A DNA stretch of 45,658 nucleotides from an uncultured SAR86 cluster bacterium (GCA_902532015.1 CACAGI010000009.1:1-45658); one strand, 5' to 3'; shown: positions 7,361-15,912, counted from the stretch's first letter. Program-made: numbers and translations. Notes: a model not told the origin generated them from the sequence alone.

Positions 7361-9078
7361 TAATCTAACCCCAATTCTTTTATAGCTTCTTCTCTCATTT
7401 GTTTTTTTGCTATTTTTCCTGCTGCAACCTTAGGAAGTTCATCTTCTTGAAGCCAGGTATATTCAGGAATTTTAAATTTAGCTATTTTCGAAGCTAAGAA
7501 AGATGATAAATCTTCTTCAGTAAGTTTAGTTCCAGGATTAAGCGATATTCTTGTGGCTAATTTTTCTCCCAATCTTTCATCAGGAACACCGAACACTGAA
7601 GCTTCTCTAACAGACGGATGTTCATAAATAGCTGCTTCTATTTCAAGGCAGGCAATATTTTCTCCTCCTCTTATAACGATATCTTTAATTCTATCTTTGA
7701 TATAAAGAAACCCGTCTTCATCAATAATTCCCACATCACCACTTCTAAACCACCCCTCACTATCTAATACTTCATTAGTTGCTTCTTCATTTTTTAAATA
7801 ACATCTAAAGTTACAAGTAGATTTAATAGCTACTTCACCAAGTTCATTTGGTCCTAATTCATTACCTTCTTCGTCCATTATTTTAATTAGGTTCAGAAAA
7901 GGGGTAGGGTATCCAGCAGTACTAGGGCGGTCATATAGAGTCATTCCACTAGCATTTGTTGCATGTGCATTCGTCTCTGTAAGACCGTAGCCAACTGTAG
8001 CGACCTTATCAGGATGATCCTTTTCTTGAGCTTTAATTTGTTCAGGTGGTCTTGCGGCTCCGCCTGAGCCTAGTCCTTTTAAGCTTGATATATCTATTTC
8101 AGGATTATCTTTATGGGCCTGCAAAATTTCAGCTGACATGGTAGGTACGCCTGTCATGTCTGTTACCTTATGCTTTTCTATAAGACGCAAAGCTTCAATA
8201 GCATCCCATTTGTACATAAATACAATTTTTCTAGCTGTTACTAGTGAAAGTAAAAATACTGCGTGCGACCCGGTTACATGAAATAGTGGAACTGCGGCGA
8301 TCGTACAAGGATTTTCACCAGCAAGAGGTGAAGCTAAAGGTTCTCCATCAACTTCTATCTGAGTACCAAGTTGACCCATAAGTGCCCAAGTTATTGGCGC
8401 TGATACAACAGCCCTTTGTGTAGACACAACTCCTTTCGGATATCCGGTACTTCCAGATGTGTACATAATGCTTGCATCATCTTCAGGATCAACTTCAACT
8501 TCAGGAAAAGCTTCCTTTGGAGATACAACATCATTAAACAAGACTGTATTTGTAAATTTACTAGCATCACAACGGACAGCTATCCTTGGAATATCTTCTG
8601 CATGACCTTCCAGTCTTTGAAGTCTTTCTTCATCTCCAATAAAAATTGAAGATTCACTGTGAGTCAATCCATAATCTAATTCTTCACCTAGCCACCAAGA
8701 ATTAAGAGGAACAGCTACAGCACCAATAGAGGTAACTGCCATATAACAGTTAATCCATTCAGGATAATTTCTCATCGAAAAAGCAACTTTATCTCCTTTC
8801 TTAATCCCATACTGATCTATCAAAGTATGTGCTAGTCCAGCTGAAGTATTCAGTACTTCTTGATAAGAATAGGTCTCATCTTCGTAAGCTAAGAAGTCCC
8901 ACTCTCCGTGTATTAATGGAAATTGAAAATAGTCTCTAAGTGTTTGAGGTAAATTTGCGAAAACATGATACTTATTACCTCTAATTTCCTCTTCTTTAAG
9001 CTCGAATAATCCTTCTTTGGTAAATTCCTTAGCAAGACTTTCTCGTGCATCTTTTTTAACAAATTCTTTTATATCCAT
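7360..9078 (-). CDS. Acyl-CoA synthetase / AMP-dependent ligase
   Basis: 572 residues of the adenylate-forming (ANL) superfamily: P-loop MYTSGSTGYPKG (about 205-216), GYGLTETN adenine-binding motif, GWFRSGDVG hinge region with RIKDIVIRGGENI, and the C-terminal PKVAAGKIAKKQM lysine motif. It should activate a carboxylic acid with ATP and CoA. The open frame runs to 9210, but ATG 9078 is preferred: it has GGA upstream, begins four bases after the enoyl-CoA hydratase stop, and removes an unrelated 44-residue basic extension encoded inside the previous gene. Third gene of the operon between the hydratase and an SDR, the classic set for acyl-CoA catabolism. The chain or ring specificity is unknown. 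Confidence 0.93.
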   Translation of the reverse strand: MDIKEFVKKDARESLAKEFTKEGLFELKEEEIRGNKYHVFANLPQTLRDYFQFPLIHGEWDFLAYEDETYSYQEVLNTSAGLAHTLIDQYGIKKGDKVAFSMRNYPEWINCYMAVTSIGAVAVPLNSWWLGEELDYGLTHSESSIFIGDEERLQRLEGHAEDIPRIAVRCDASKFTNTVLFNDVVSPKEAFPEVEVDPEDDASIMYTSGSTGYPKGVVSTQRAVVSAPITWALMGQLGTQIEVDGEPLASPLAGENPCTIAAVPLFHVTGSHAVFLLSLVTARKIVFMYKWDAIEALRLIEKHKVTDMTGVPTMSAEILQAHKDNPEIDISSLKGLGSGGAARPPEQIKAQEKDHPDKVATVGYGLTETNAHATNASGMTLYDRPSTAGYPTPFLNLIKIMDEEGNELGPNELGEVAIKSTCNFRCYLKNEEATNEVLDSEGWFRSGDVGIIDEDGFLYIKDRIKDIVIRGGENIACLEIEAAIYEHPSVREASVFGVPDERLGEKLATRISLNPGTKLTEEDLSSFLASKIAKFKIPEYTWLQEDELPKVAAGKIAKKQMREEAIKELGLD

Positions 9079-9082
9079 AATT

Positions 9083-9901
9083 TTATTTTCCAGTAAATTT
9101 AGCTTCTCTTTTTTCCACAAAATGTGCCACACCTTCTTTGAAGTCTTCAGATTCAAAGCTATCGAGCATTGCTTGCATAGAACTATCAAGATTCTCATTA
9201 ATGGTTTCACCCTGAGCGTTGTATATTTGCTCTTTCATGATTCTTAAAGATCTAGGAGAAACATTCTTTGCTAAATCCTTAGCGTATTCAAATACAGCAT
9301 TATCGAACTCAGCTTCAGAAAAAGTTCTATTAACTATTCCCATCTGCTCAGCTTCTGTCGCTGTAAATTTTCTCGATGAAAATAAGATATCGTTTGCTCT
9401 TGCTATACCAACTAATCTTGGAAGAATCCAACCAACACCCCATTCAGCTATAAGTCCTCTTTTTGAAAAGGCACTTGAAAATACTGCTCCTTCTTTTGCA
9501 AATCTAATATCAGCATAAAGTGCCATAATAAACCCAACACCCGCAGCAGGACCATTTATTGCAGCAATGATGGGCTTAGGAACTGTAGGAAAATAACTAA
9601 ACCCTCCTTCAAATCCTTTGACACCATTAACTGCATAATCTCTCTCTTCGGCTTCAATTTGTGAACCTTGAGATTCTCCTTGGCTTGTAGCTGCAAGACC
9701 ATCCATATCTGCTCCAGCACAAAAACCTCTACCAGCTCCTGTTACTATAATCACTTTTACTTCATCATCTTTAGCTGCGTCATCTAACTTCTCCTTTAGA
9801 CCAGCTCTAATTTCATCATTAACTGCATTCAATCTATCGGGTCTATTGAGGGTGACTGTTGCAACACCATCTTTCTTTTCATACAAAACTGCATTATTCA
9901 T
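9083..9901 (-). CDS. Enoyl-CoA hydratase/isomerase (crotonase family)
   Basis: 272 residues. Crotonase landmarks: LNRPDRLNAV near the N-terminus, the first oxyanion-hole segment TGAGRGFCAGADM, the second AAINGPAAGVG, and GLIAEWGVGWILPRLVG, which carries a glutamate at the usual catalytic region. It probably hydrates or isomerises an enoyl-CoA made by the neighbouring ligase/dehydrogenase steps. A strong AGGAG lies six bases before the ATG. The gene follows the DHRS4-like SDR by 15 bases and precedes the ligase by four, so it sits well inside the operon. Confidence 0.93.
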   Translation of the reverse strand: MNNAVLYEKKDGVATVTLNRPDRLNAVNDEIRAGLKEKLDDAAKDDEVKVIIVTGAGRGFCAGADMDGLAATSQGESQGSQIEAEERDYAVNGVKGFEGGFSYFPTVPKPIIAAINGPAAGVGFIMALYADIRFAKEGAVFSSAFSKRGLIAEWGVGWILPRLVGIARANDILFSSRKFTATEAEQMGIVNRTFSEAEFDNAVFEYAKDLAKNVSPRSLRIMKEQIYNAQGETINENLDSSMQAMLDSFESEDFKEGVAHFVEKREAKFTGK

Positions 9902-9916
9902 CTTTATCTCCTTTTA

Positions 9917-10681
9917 TTAAGCTGTAGAGCCTCCGTCTATTACTAAAGTATGACCATTTACAAAGGTCCCTGCTTGGGAAGCTAAAAATACAGCAGCTCC
10001 TCCAATTTCATCAGGTTCTCCAATTCTTCTTAAAGGACAACTTGCTGTTGATGCTTTAAGAATTTCAGGATTTTCCCACAAAGCTCTAGCGAAGTCTGTT
10101 TTGAAGAGACCAGGCGCTATTGCATTTGTTCTTACATTATGAGGACCAAATTCTGCTGCAAGGTTTTTAACCAGCATAATATCTGCAGCCTTAGAAATAT
10201 TGTATGTTCCTATCACTGTACTAGATTGTAGTCCGCCAATAGAAGAGACGATAATTATGCTTCCATCTTTTCTTTCAACCATTTCGGGAATAACCATCTG
10301 ACACAATAAATGATTACTTTTGATATTATTATTAAGAACTTTATCAAACGCATCATCAGGAATGTCCATCATGGATCCAAAGAAAGGGTTTGAAGCAGCA
10401 TTACAAACCAAGATATCAATTTTTCCTAGTTGATTTCTACTTTCATCAACTAATAATTGTAAAGCTGTTTTATCGGAAATATTACAAGGTATAACTATGG
10501 CGCCACCTTCTTGTCCTTCACATGCTTTGTTTATTTCCGCAGCTGTTTCTTCACAAACATCTACTTTTCTACTAGAAACCACTACCTTCGCACCTTGAAG
10601 TGCCATTTGCATAGCAATAGATTTTCCTATTCCTTTTGACGAGCCGGTTATGACGGCTGTTTTTCCTGTTAAATCGAACAT
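9917..10681 (-). CDS. Short-chain dehydrogenase (DHRS4-like), first gene of the dehalogenase operon
   Basis: 254 residues: TGSSKGIG (12-19), CNAASNPFFG in place of NNAG, Ser147 (IIVSSIGG), Tyr160 and Lys164 (YNISK), and a C-terminal VNGHTLVIDGGSTA. The CNAASNP variant is typical of SDRs related to DHRS4 carbonyl reductases. The ATG has an excellent AGGAGG six bases upstream. It is the promoter-proximal gene of the run ending with the haloalkane dehalogenase, and shares a 96-base divergent region with the DUF3604 gene. The substrate is likely a hydroxyacyl or secondary alcohol intermediate; sequence does not fix it. Confidence 0.93.
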   Translation of the reverse strand: MFDLTGKTAVITGSSKGIGKSIAMQMALQGAKVVVSSRKVDVCEETAAEINKACEGQEGGAIVIPCNISDKTALQLLVDESRNQLGKIDILVCNAASNPFFGSMMDIPDDAFDKVLNNNIKSNHLLCQMVIPEMVERKDGSIIIVSSIGGLQSSTVIGTYNISKAADIMLVKNLAAEFGPHNVRTNAIAPGLFKTDFARALWENPEILKASTASCPLRRIGEPDEIGGAAVFLASQAGTFVNGHTLVIDGGSTA

Positions 10682-10765
10682 TTTTCTCCTCCTAGAATGA
10701 CAAAACAGTTTATCCTAACTTATATAGCTAAAAAACACCTCATGCTGTTTTTTTACTAAATTTGT

Positions 10766-10777
10766 TAAACTGCAAAA
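10766..10777 (+). promoter_or_regulatory. Candidate -10 box of a leaderless transcript
   Basis: TAAACT (10766-10771) ends six bases before ATG 10778; no Shine-Dalgarno is present. The same spacing recurs at other first genes in this window. Confidence 0.4.
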
Positions 10778-13012
10778 ATGTTAAGGCCTATAACATATAT
10801 TTTTATATTTTTCTTTTTAGTCTATTTTCTTTTAGTTTCTTTATCAGCAAATGGATATCTAGGAAGATATGAATCTTCAGGAGAAATATTAAACTCTCCT
10901 GTACCAAGTAAGATATTAGAAGATCGAGTTATCTCCCAAATTCTAACTAAAGAAAAAATATTGGAACAAGACAATAAGATGATCTTATTCGGAGACTTTC
11001 ACGTTCATACAACTTTTTCTGCTGATGCTTTTTTATTAAGTCTACCCATGCTGGGAGGGGAGGGAACACATCCACCTGCTGATGCTTGTAATTTTGCTCG
11101 ATTCTGTTCATCCCTAGATTTCTGGTCCATAAATGACCATGCTGAGTCTTTAACAGCAGCAGATTGGCAAGAAACTATTAACTCCATAAGACAATGTAAT
11201 GCCATTGGCACTCAAACTGACTTATTAGATACCGTTGCATTTTTAGGCTGGGAATGGACTCAAGAAGGTGGGTTAGGCAAGCCTCACTACGGTCATAAAA
11301 ATATAATTTTGAAAGGAACGAGTGCAGATGAGATACCATTAAGACCTATAGCTGCAACTGACAGTCCAGGTCTTTTAGGTATGCCAGATTTTCTCCGATA
11401 CACGCTTTCTGCTTTGAGACCGAGTGATAGACGTCTTCATGATTTTATGCGATTTATGGATGATTCTCGAATAGCTATCTGTGAAGACAATGTTCCAGTT
11501 AGAGATCTTCCTTTAAATTGTAAGGAAGTAGCTCGTACACCAGGAATTTTATTCGATAAATTAAATCAATGGGATTTAGACAGTATCGTTATACCGCATG
11601 GAACTGCATGGGGAGCATACACTCCACCAGATACAGACTGGAACGATCAGCTCACCGACGATTTACATGATCCTAATATTCAAACTTTAGTAGAAATTTA
11701 TTCAGGTCATGGAAATTCAGAAGAGTACAGGGGTTGGAAGAATTATCTTATTAACGAAAAGGGTAACCTTGCTTGCCCAGAAGCTACAACTGACTTCCTG
11801 CCTCCTTGCAGGCAAGCAGGCAGAATAATAGAGAGGCGTTGTTTGGATGAAGGTGAATCAAAAAGAGAGTGTAAAAAACGTGCAAATGAAGCAAGACTCA
11901 ATTACTTAAATGAAGGAATATATGGTGAGACAACAATCTTTAATGAATTACCTTCTAATTGGTTAGATGCCGGTCAATGTAAAGACTGTTTCCTGCCTGC
12001 TTTCAATTTAAGACCCAAAGGCTCTGCTCAATATATGCTGGCGCTTAGAAATTTTAATAATGACGATGTCGTAGAAAGATTTAAATTTGGTTTCATTGGC
12101 TCTAGTGACAATCATAAGGCTAGACCTGGAACCGGATATAAAGAAATTAACCGAAGAGAAATGACAGAAGCTGGAGGACCAGAAGATGCTACAGGCTACT
12201 TATTGGCTTTCAGAGAAGGGGAAGGACCTTACAGTAAGTCTCTTGCAAGAAACTGGACTAAAGATACAGTTCCTCCAGGGCCAGTAGAATTCGAAAGAAC
12301 AGCTTCATTTTTTAAAACTGGCGGTCTTATTGCAGCTCATGCCAATGGTAGAAGTAGAGATTCAATTTGGAGTGCTGTAAAACGAAAAGAAGTATACGCA
12401 ACTTCTGGACCAAGAATTTTATTATGGTTTGACCTATTGAATGATCCTTATGGAGAAGAAATCTCTATGGGATCAGAGACAATAATGAATAAGAACCCAA
12501 GATTTGTTGTAAAGGCTGCTGGTTCTTTTAAACAAAAACCAGGTTGTCCTGAATATTCATTTAATGCCTTAGGTTCCGAAGAAGTAGAAAGACTTTGTAG
12601 AAATGAATGCTATAACCCCTCAGACGTTAGAAATAAAATAACCAGAATTGAGGTAGCTAGAATCACTCCTCAAATTTACGAGGGAGAAGAGATTGATAAT
12701 CTAATAAACGATAAATGGAAAATTTTCGATTGCCCAGATAACAGACAAGGATGCAGCTTTACGTTTACTGATAAAGAATTTAATCAAGATAAACGTGACG
12801 TTGTTTATTATGTTAGAGCTATAGAGGAACCTTCTAAGGCCATTAATGCAGGCGGTTTAAGATGCGAATATGATTCATTTGGGAATTGCTTAGAGACTAA
12901 TATTTGTTCAGGCAGTTCCTTGGAAACACCTTACCAGGATGATTGCCTAGGAGATGTTGAAGAGAGAGCATGGTCCTCTCCGATTTTTGTTGATTACAAA
13001 GAGGACCTTTAG
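10778..13012 (+). CDS. Exported DUF3604 (PHP-like metal-dependent) protein
   Basis: 744 residues. An N-terminal hydrophobic stretch (residues 6-24) is a signal peptide or anchor. The body matches DUF3604 proteins, which have PHP-phosphoesterase-like metal motifs: GDFHVHTTFSADA (His75, His77), INDHAES, PHGTAWG, YSGHGN, GSSDNHKARPGTGYKE and EVYATSGPRILLWFDL. About twenty cysteines, many in CxxC or close pairs, suggest disulfides and thus periplasmic location. The biochemical activity of DUF3604 is not established; a phosphoesterase or hydrolase role is inferred from the metal motifs. It is divergent from the dehalogenase operon and ends two bases before the convergent crotonase gene. It contains a perfect-looking GC-rich hairpin at 11798-11823 within coding sequence. 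Confidence 0.9.
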   Translation: MLRPITYIFIFFFLVYFLLVSLSANGYLGRYESSGEILNSPVPSKILEDRVISQILTKEKILEQDNKMILFGDFHVHTTFSADAFLLSLPMLGGEGTHPPADACNFARFCSSLDFWSINDHAESLTAADWQETINSIRQCNAIGTQTDLLDTVAFLGWEWTQEGGLGKPHYGHKNIILKGTSADEIPLRPIAATDSPGLLGMPDFLRYTLSALRPSDRRLHDFMRFMDDSRIAICEDNVPVRDLPLNCKEVARTPGILFDKLNQWDLDSIVIPHGTAWGAYTPPDTDWNDQLTDDLHDPNIQTLVEIYSGHGNSEEYRGWKNYLINEKGNLACPEATTDFLPPCRQAGRIIERRCLDEGESKRECKKRANEARLNYLNEGIYGETTIFNELPSNWLDAGQCKDCFLPAFNLRPKGSAQYMLALRNFNNDDVVERFKFGFIGSSDNHKARPGTGYKEINRREMTEAGGPEDATGYLLAFREGEGPYSKSLARNWTKDTVPPGPVEFERTASFFKTGGLIAAHANGRSRDSIWSAVKRKEVYATSGPRILLWFDLLNDPYGEEISMGSETIMNKNPRFVVKAAGSFKQKPGCPEYSFNALGSEEVERLCRNECYNPSDVRNKITRIEVARITPQIYEGEEIDNLINDKWKIFDCPDNRQGCSFTFTDKEFNQDKRDVVYYVRAIEEPSKAINAGGLRCEYDSFGNCLETNICSGSSLETPYQDDCLGDVEERAWSSPIFVDYKEDL

Positions 13013-13014
13013 TC

Positions 13015-13806
13015 TTATTTACCTTTCCAGTTAGGTGCTCGTTTTTCAGCAAAAGCTACTGGACCTTCAATGAAGTCTTCACTCTTATACAACGCTTGCA
13101 CAGCTGGATAATTTCCATTTTGCATAGACTTCTCTAGATCAGATTCATCTAAATTTTTATAAGCAACTTCCTTTGTGGCTCTAATAGACATTGGCGAACA
13201 AGCTTCTATTTCTGATGCCCATCTTCTAGCTGCATCCATTAAATCTGCTTGAGGAACAACTTCATTAACGAATCCAAGCTCTTTAGCTTCTTCAGCTCCA
13301 ACGTGGCGCCCTGTTAGCATCATGCCCATTGCATTTTTCATACCTATTTGTCTGGGTAATCTTTGAAGACCACCAGCAAGAGCAGCTAATCCAACTTTAG
13401 GTTCAGGCAATGCAAATCTTGCATTATCAGAAGCGATAATCAAATCACAAGCTAATGCAATCTCAAATCCTCCGCCCATAGCGACACCATTAACGGCAGC
13501 GATAATCGGTTTATTTAAATTAAAACGACTTGTGAGCCCTGCAAAACCAGATTCTGCCATACCTATGGTTCTATCTCCTCCAGCCGCTTGATACTTTAAA
13601 TCATTACCAGCAGAAAAAGCTCTATCACCAGAACCAGTGACTATACCTACCCAAAGATCTTCATCCTTAGCAAATTCATTCCAAACTTCATCAAATTCAA
13701 GATGTGATGGTGGGTGCAAAGAATTCATTACGTCAGGCCTATTGATAGTCACCTCTAAAATATGCCCATTGATCTCAGTTGTTAAAAATTCATAATCAGT
13801 TTTCAT
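13015..13806 (-). CDS. Enoyl-CoA hydratase/isomerase family protein (CaiD-like)
   Basis: 263-residue crotonase: INRPDVMNSLHPPSH, TGSGDRAFSAGNDLK (first oxyanion segment), AAVNGVAMGGGFEIALACD (second segment), and GLAALAGGLQRLPRQIG. The overall pattern, including the AGNDLKYQA stretch, resembles carnitinyl-/crotonobetainyl-CoA hydratase-like proteins, but no carnitine CoA-transferase or reductase lies nearby, so the name is only a family resemblance. AAGGAG precedes the ATG. It is a single-gene transcript between two plus-strand genes, ending two bases from the DUF3604 stop. It may serve the same acyl-CoA pathway as the operon at 4.2-10.7 kb. Confidence 0.9.
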   Translation of the reverse strand: MKTDYEFLTTEINGHILEVTINRPDVMNSLHPPSHLEFDEVWNEFAKDEDLWVGIVTGSGDRAFSAGNDLKYQAAGGDRTIGMAESGFAGLTSRFNLNKPIIAAVNGVAMGGGFEIALACDLIIASDNARFALPEPKVGLAALAGGLQRLPRQIGMKNAMGMMLTGRHVGAEEAKELGFVNEVVPQADLMDAARRWASEIEACSPMSIRATKEVAYKNLDESDLEKSMQNGNYPAVQALYKSEDFIEGPVAFAEKRAPNWKGK

Positions 13807-13864
13807 TTAAGTCTCCTTATTAATATAGAAAGGATAACAGTCATTCTTTATAAGTTAAATAGGG

Positions 13865-13876
13865 TAAGATTATGAA
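13865..13876 (+). promoter_or_regulatory. Candidate -10 box of a leaderless transcript
   Basis: TAAGAT (13865-13870) ends six bases before ATG 13877. A weak AGGG at 13861 lies 12 bases from the start, too far for a typical ribosome site. Confidence 0.4.
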
Positions 13877-14596
13877 ATGGATTCAAATTTAACCATTGGA
13901 ATACTTTTGACGGATCATGTGGTTCCTAAGTTAATTGAAAAACATGGTGACCAAGATGAATTTTATGAGTATATCTTTAACAAAGTAGATCCCAGTATTA
14001 ACTTAAAGATCTACGATGTTGTAATTGATGAGTACCCAAATGATATTGATGAGTGTGACGGTTATATTATTACAGGCAGTAAACTCAGTACTTATGATGA
14101 TGTCCATTGGATTAAAACTCTAGAGGAGTACATAAGAACACTAGATGCTTCTAAAAAAAATCTACTAGGAGTATGTTTTGGTCACCAATTAATAGCTCAA
14201 GCCTTGGGAGGTAAAGTTGAAAAAGCTAAAGTTGGTTGGACGTTGGGTATTCAGCCTTATAATTTCTTATCCAAGTTTCCGTGGGTAAATAATCATAACG
14301 AATCAGTACAATTAATTCATTCCCATCAAGACCAAGTAACCGAACTACCTGTAAAAGCTGAATTGATAGCAAAAAATGACAAGGTTCCTGTGGCAATGTT
14401 TAGAGTTGAAGATCATATTATGTCCATGCAAGGTCATCCTGAATTTTCAGAAGATTACGCTCATGACGTTGCCAATTTAAGGAAAGACATATTAGGAGAA
14501 AAAGTTTTCAGTAAAGCCAGTCAAAGCTTAATGAAAAAAGATTCTGATAGATTGGAAGTAACTCAGTGGTGGGTAGATTTCTTTAAAAAGGCTTAA
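13877..14596 (+). CDS. Class I glutamine amidotransferase-like protein
   Basis: 239 residues with a complete class I GATase triad: Cys100 in LLGVCFGHQLIAQALGG, and His187 with Glu189 in MQGHPEF. The protein is a stand-alone GATase domain of the GMP-synthase-like type (COG0518-like), not fused to a synthetase and lacking a recognisable synthase partner next door. It could hydrolyse glutamine or gamma-glutamyl compounds in the cytoplasm. A six-codon overlapping mini-frame starts at 13872 and is probably meaningless. Its 3' end overlaps the convergent TauD-like gene by four bases. Confidence 0.88.
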   Translation: MDSNLTIGILLTDHVVPKLIEKHGDQDEFYEYIFNKVDPSINLKIYDVVIDEYPNDIDECDGYIITGSKLSTYDDVHWIKTLEEYIRTLDASKKNLLGVCFGHQLIAQALGGKVEKAKVGWTLGIQPYNFLSKFPWVNNHNESVQLIHSHQDQVTELPVKAELIAKNDKVPVAMFRVEDHIMSMQGHPEFSEDYAHDVANLRKDILGEKVFSKASQSLMKKDSDRLEVTQWWVDFFKKA

Positions 14597-15405
14597 CCCT
14601 CAATTGTAATCCTCTCCATTCTTCTCAACTGCGGCCAATAGTCATTCACGGGCTTATGTAAAACTGATCTATTGTCCCAAAAGGCTATTGAGTTTGATTC
14701 CCAACTGAACCTACAAATAAATTTATCTTTTTGAATATGGTCAAATAAGAATTCAAGCAAGTCTTTAGATTCGTTGGAATCCATATTTTCAATGTGCGAT
14801 GTAAATAACCTATTAACGTATAAAACTTTTTTGTTAGTTATAGGATGGATTTTTACCACAGGGTGAGAAATAGGGGGGTTCTCTTTAAGAGCTCCAGCCA
14901 ATCTTTCTCTGCCACCTTCTTCAGCTAAGCTTTCTTGAAAACCATGCTCGAAACTGTGAATAGCGTTTAATCCTAATAATTTTTCTTGCATTTCTTTATC
15001 AAGATCAGAAAAAGCTGCCGACAAGCTAGCAAATAAAGTATCACCTCCAATTTCTGGAATAACTCTTCCTATTAAAATGCTACCAAGAGGAGGGCTTGCT
15101 TTAAAGGTCATGTCCGTATGCCACTCTTCAATTTTAGAAGGGTTTTCACGATCGTTTTCTAGGATAGTTATTTCAGGAAAGCCATCTATTGTTGGATAAG
15201 CCGGGTGAGTTTGTAAGCTCCCAAAATAAGAGGCTAGTCTTTTATGATCTTCATAGCTGACGTCTTGATCTCTAATAAAAACAACCTCATTTTCAGACAA
15301 TACTTGCATAAAGTTAGATACCTCATCATCGGAGAATGGTTTAGAAAGATCAAATCCACTTACGGTAGCACCTAAAGCGGAGTTGCTTTTATCAACTTTA
15401 ATCAT
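14593..15405 (-). CDS. TauD/TfdA-family Fe(II)/2-oxoglutarate dioxygenase
   Basis: About 270 residues. The facial triad is visible as His and Asp of EEWHTDMTF (His96/Asp98 counted from ATG 15405) and the distal His of SVLHKP, followed by the 2-oxoglutarate-binding arginine in QLRRMERITIEG. Family members hydroxylate taurine, alkyl sulfates, chlorophenoxyacetate and similar compounds, often releasing sulfite or an alcohol. Two starts are possible: GTG 15414 and ATG 15405. I choose ATG 15405 because a TATAGT box ends seven bases upstream of it, fitting the leaderless pattern of the window; a GGAG between them is too close to be a normal Shine-Dalgarno. Substrate unknown. Confidence 0.88.
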   Translation of the reverse strand: MIKVDKSNSALGATVSGFDLSKPFSDDEVSNFMQVLSENEVVFIRDQDVSYEDHKRLASYFGSLQTHPAYPTIDGFPEITILENDRENPSKIEEWHTDMTFKASPPLGSILIGRVIPEIGGDTLFASLSAAFSDLDKEMQEKLLGLNAIHSFEHGFQESLAEEGGRERLAGALKENPPISHPVVKIHPITNKKVLYVNRLFTSHIENMDSNESKDLLEFLFDHIQKDKFICRFSWESNSIAFWDNRSVLHKPVNDYWPQLRRMERITIEG

Positions 15406-15412
15406 CTTCTCC

Positions 15413-15420
15413 ACTATAAT
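15413..15420. promoter_or_regulatory. Overlapping divergent -10 elements (bidirectional promoter candidate)
   Basis: On the plus strand TATAAT (15415-15420) ends eight bases before ATG 15429. On the minus strand TATAGT (15418-15413) ends seven bases before ATG 15405. The two -10 boxes share four bases, so the 23-base gap appears to hold a single symmetric element serving two leaderless genes. Confidence 0.55.
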
Positions 15421-15428
15421 GACTACCC

Positions 15429-15848
15429 ATGAAAAAAGGAATTACATTTGGAGCCTTCGATTTATTCCATGCGGGCCACGTTTTAATGCTAAAAGAGGCT
15501 AAAACCGTCTGCGACTATCTAATTGTAGCTCTTCAAACAGACCCCAGTTTGGATAGAGACACTAAAAACTCACCTGTTCAATCTATCGAAGAAAGGGAAA
15601 TACAAGTATCAGGCTGTAAACACGTTGATGAGGTTATTATTTACGAACGTGAAGCAGATATTTTAGAAATCTTAAATACAATAGATTGGGATGTAAGAAT
15701 ATTAGGCGACGAATATAAAGATAAACCTTTCACAGGAAGAGAAGAGTCTTTAGATAAGTGCTATTTCAATTCAAGACCTCATGATTTTTCAACCTCAGAA
15801 CTAAGAGAACGTGTTGCAAGCAAGTATTTCAGTGCAAAAAAAGATTAA
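15429..15848 (+). CDS. Cytidylyltransferase-like nucleotidyltransferase (TagD type)
   Basis: 139 residues, the size of glycerol-3-phosphate cytidylyltransferase. It has the nucleotide-binding HxGH motif (GAFDLFHAGHVLML), a conserved RILGDEYKDKPFTG segment and an FSTSELRERV end corresponding to the RTxGISTT signature. Such enzymes couple CTP to a phosphorylated alcohol. Glycerol-3-phosphate is the best-known substrate, but similar small proteins act on phosphonates or sugar phosphates. It is divergent from the TauD-like gene across a 23-base gap and lies 64 bases upstream of phoB in the same direction. Confidence 0.87.
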   Translation: MKKGITFGAFDLFHAGHVLMLKEAKTVCDYLIVALQTDPSLDRDTKNSPVQSIEEREIQVSGCKHVDEVIIYEREADILEILNTIDWDVRILGDEYKDKPFTGREESLDKCYFNSRPHDFSTSELRERVASKYFSAKKD

Positions 15849-15872
15849 ATCTTTTTACCATTCTTTTCATTT

Positions 15873-15905
15873 TCGTAACATATTGTTCACACAAAGCTGG
15901 ATAAT
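15873..15905 (+). promoter_or_regulatory. Pho box and -10 of phoB
   Basis: Two 7-base half-sites, TCGTAAC (15873-15879) and TGTTCAC (15884-15890), are spaced exactly 11 bases, the geometry of PhoB sites. Nine bases later comes a -10-like GATAAT (15900-15905), then seven bases to the phoB ATG. In PhoB-activated promoters the Pho box replaces the -35 about 10 bases from the -10, which fits. Implies autoregulation and a leaderless phoB mRNA. Confidence 0.65.
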
Positions 15906-15912
15906 GTAACCA

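Noticed and set aside
9079..9210. 44-residue N-terminal extension of the acyl-CoA ligase.
   Set aside because: It lies within the hydratase gene and has no family match; ATG 9078 starts the normal ligase N-terminus.
11798..11823. GC-rich hairpin (stem of 6 plus 5 base pairs, one mismatch, 2-base loop) inside the DUF3604 gene.
   Set aside because: It encodes a segment (LPPCRQAG) that looks like a conserved part of the family, so I treat it as chance in coding sequence, not a mobile palindrome.
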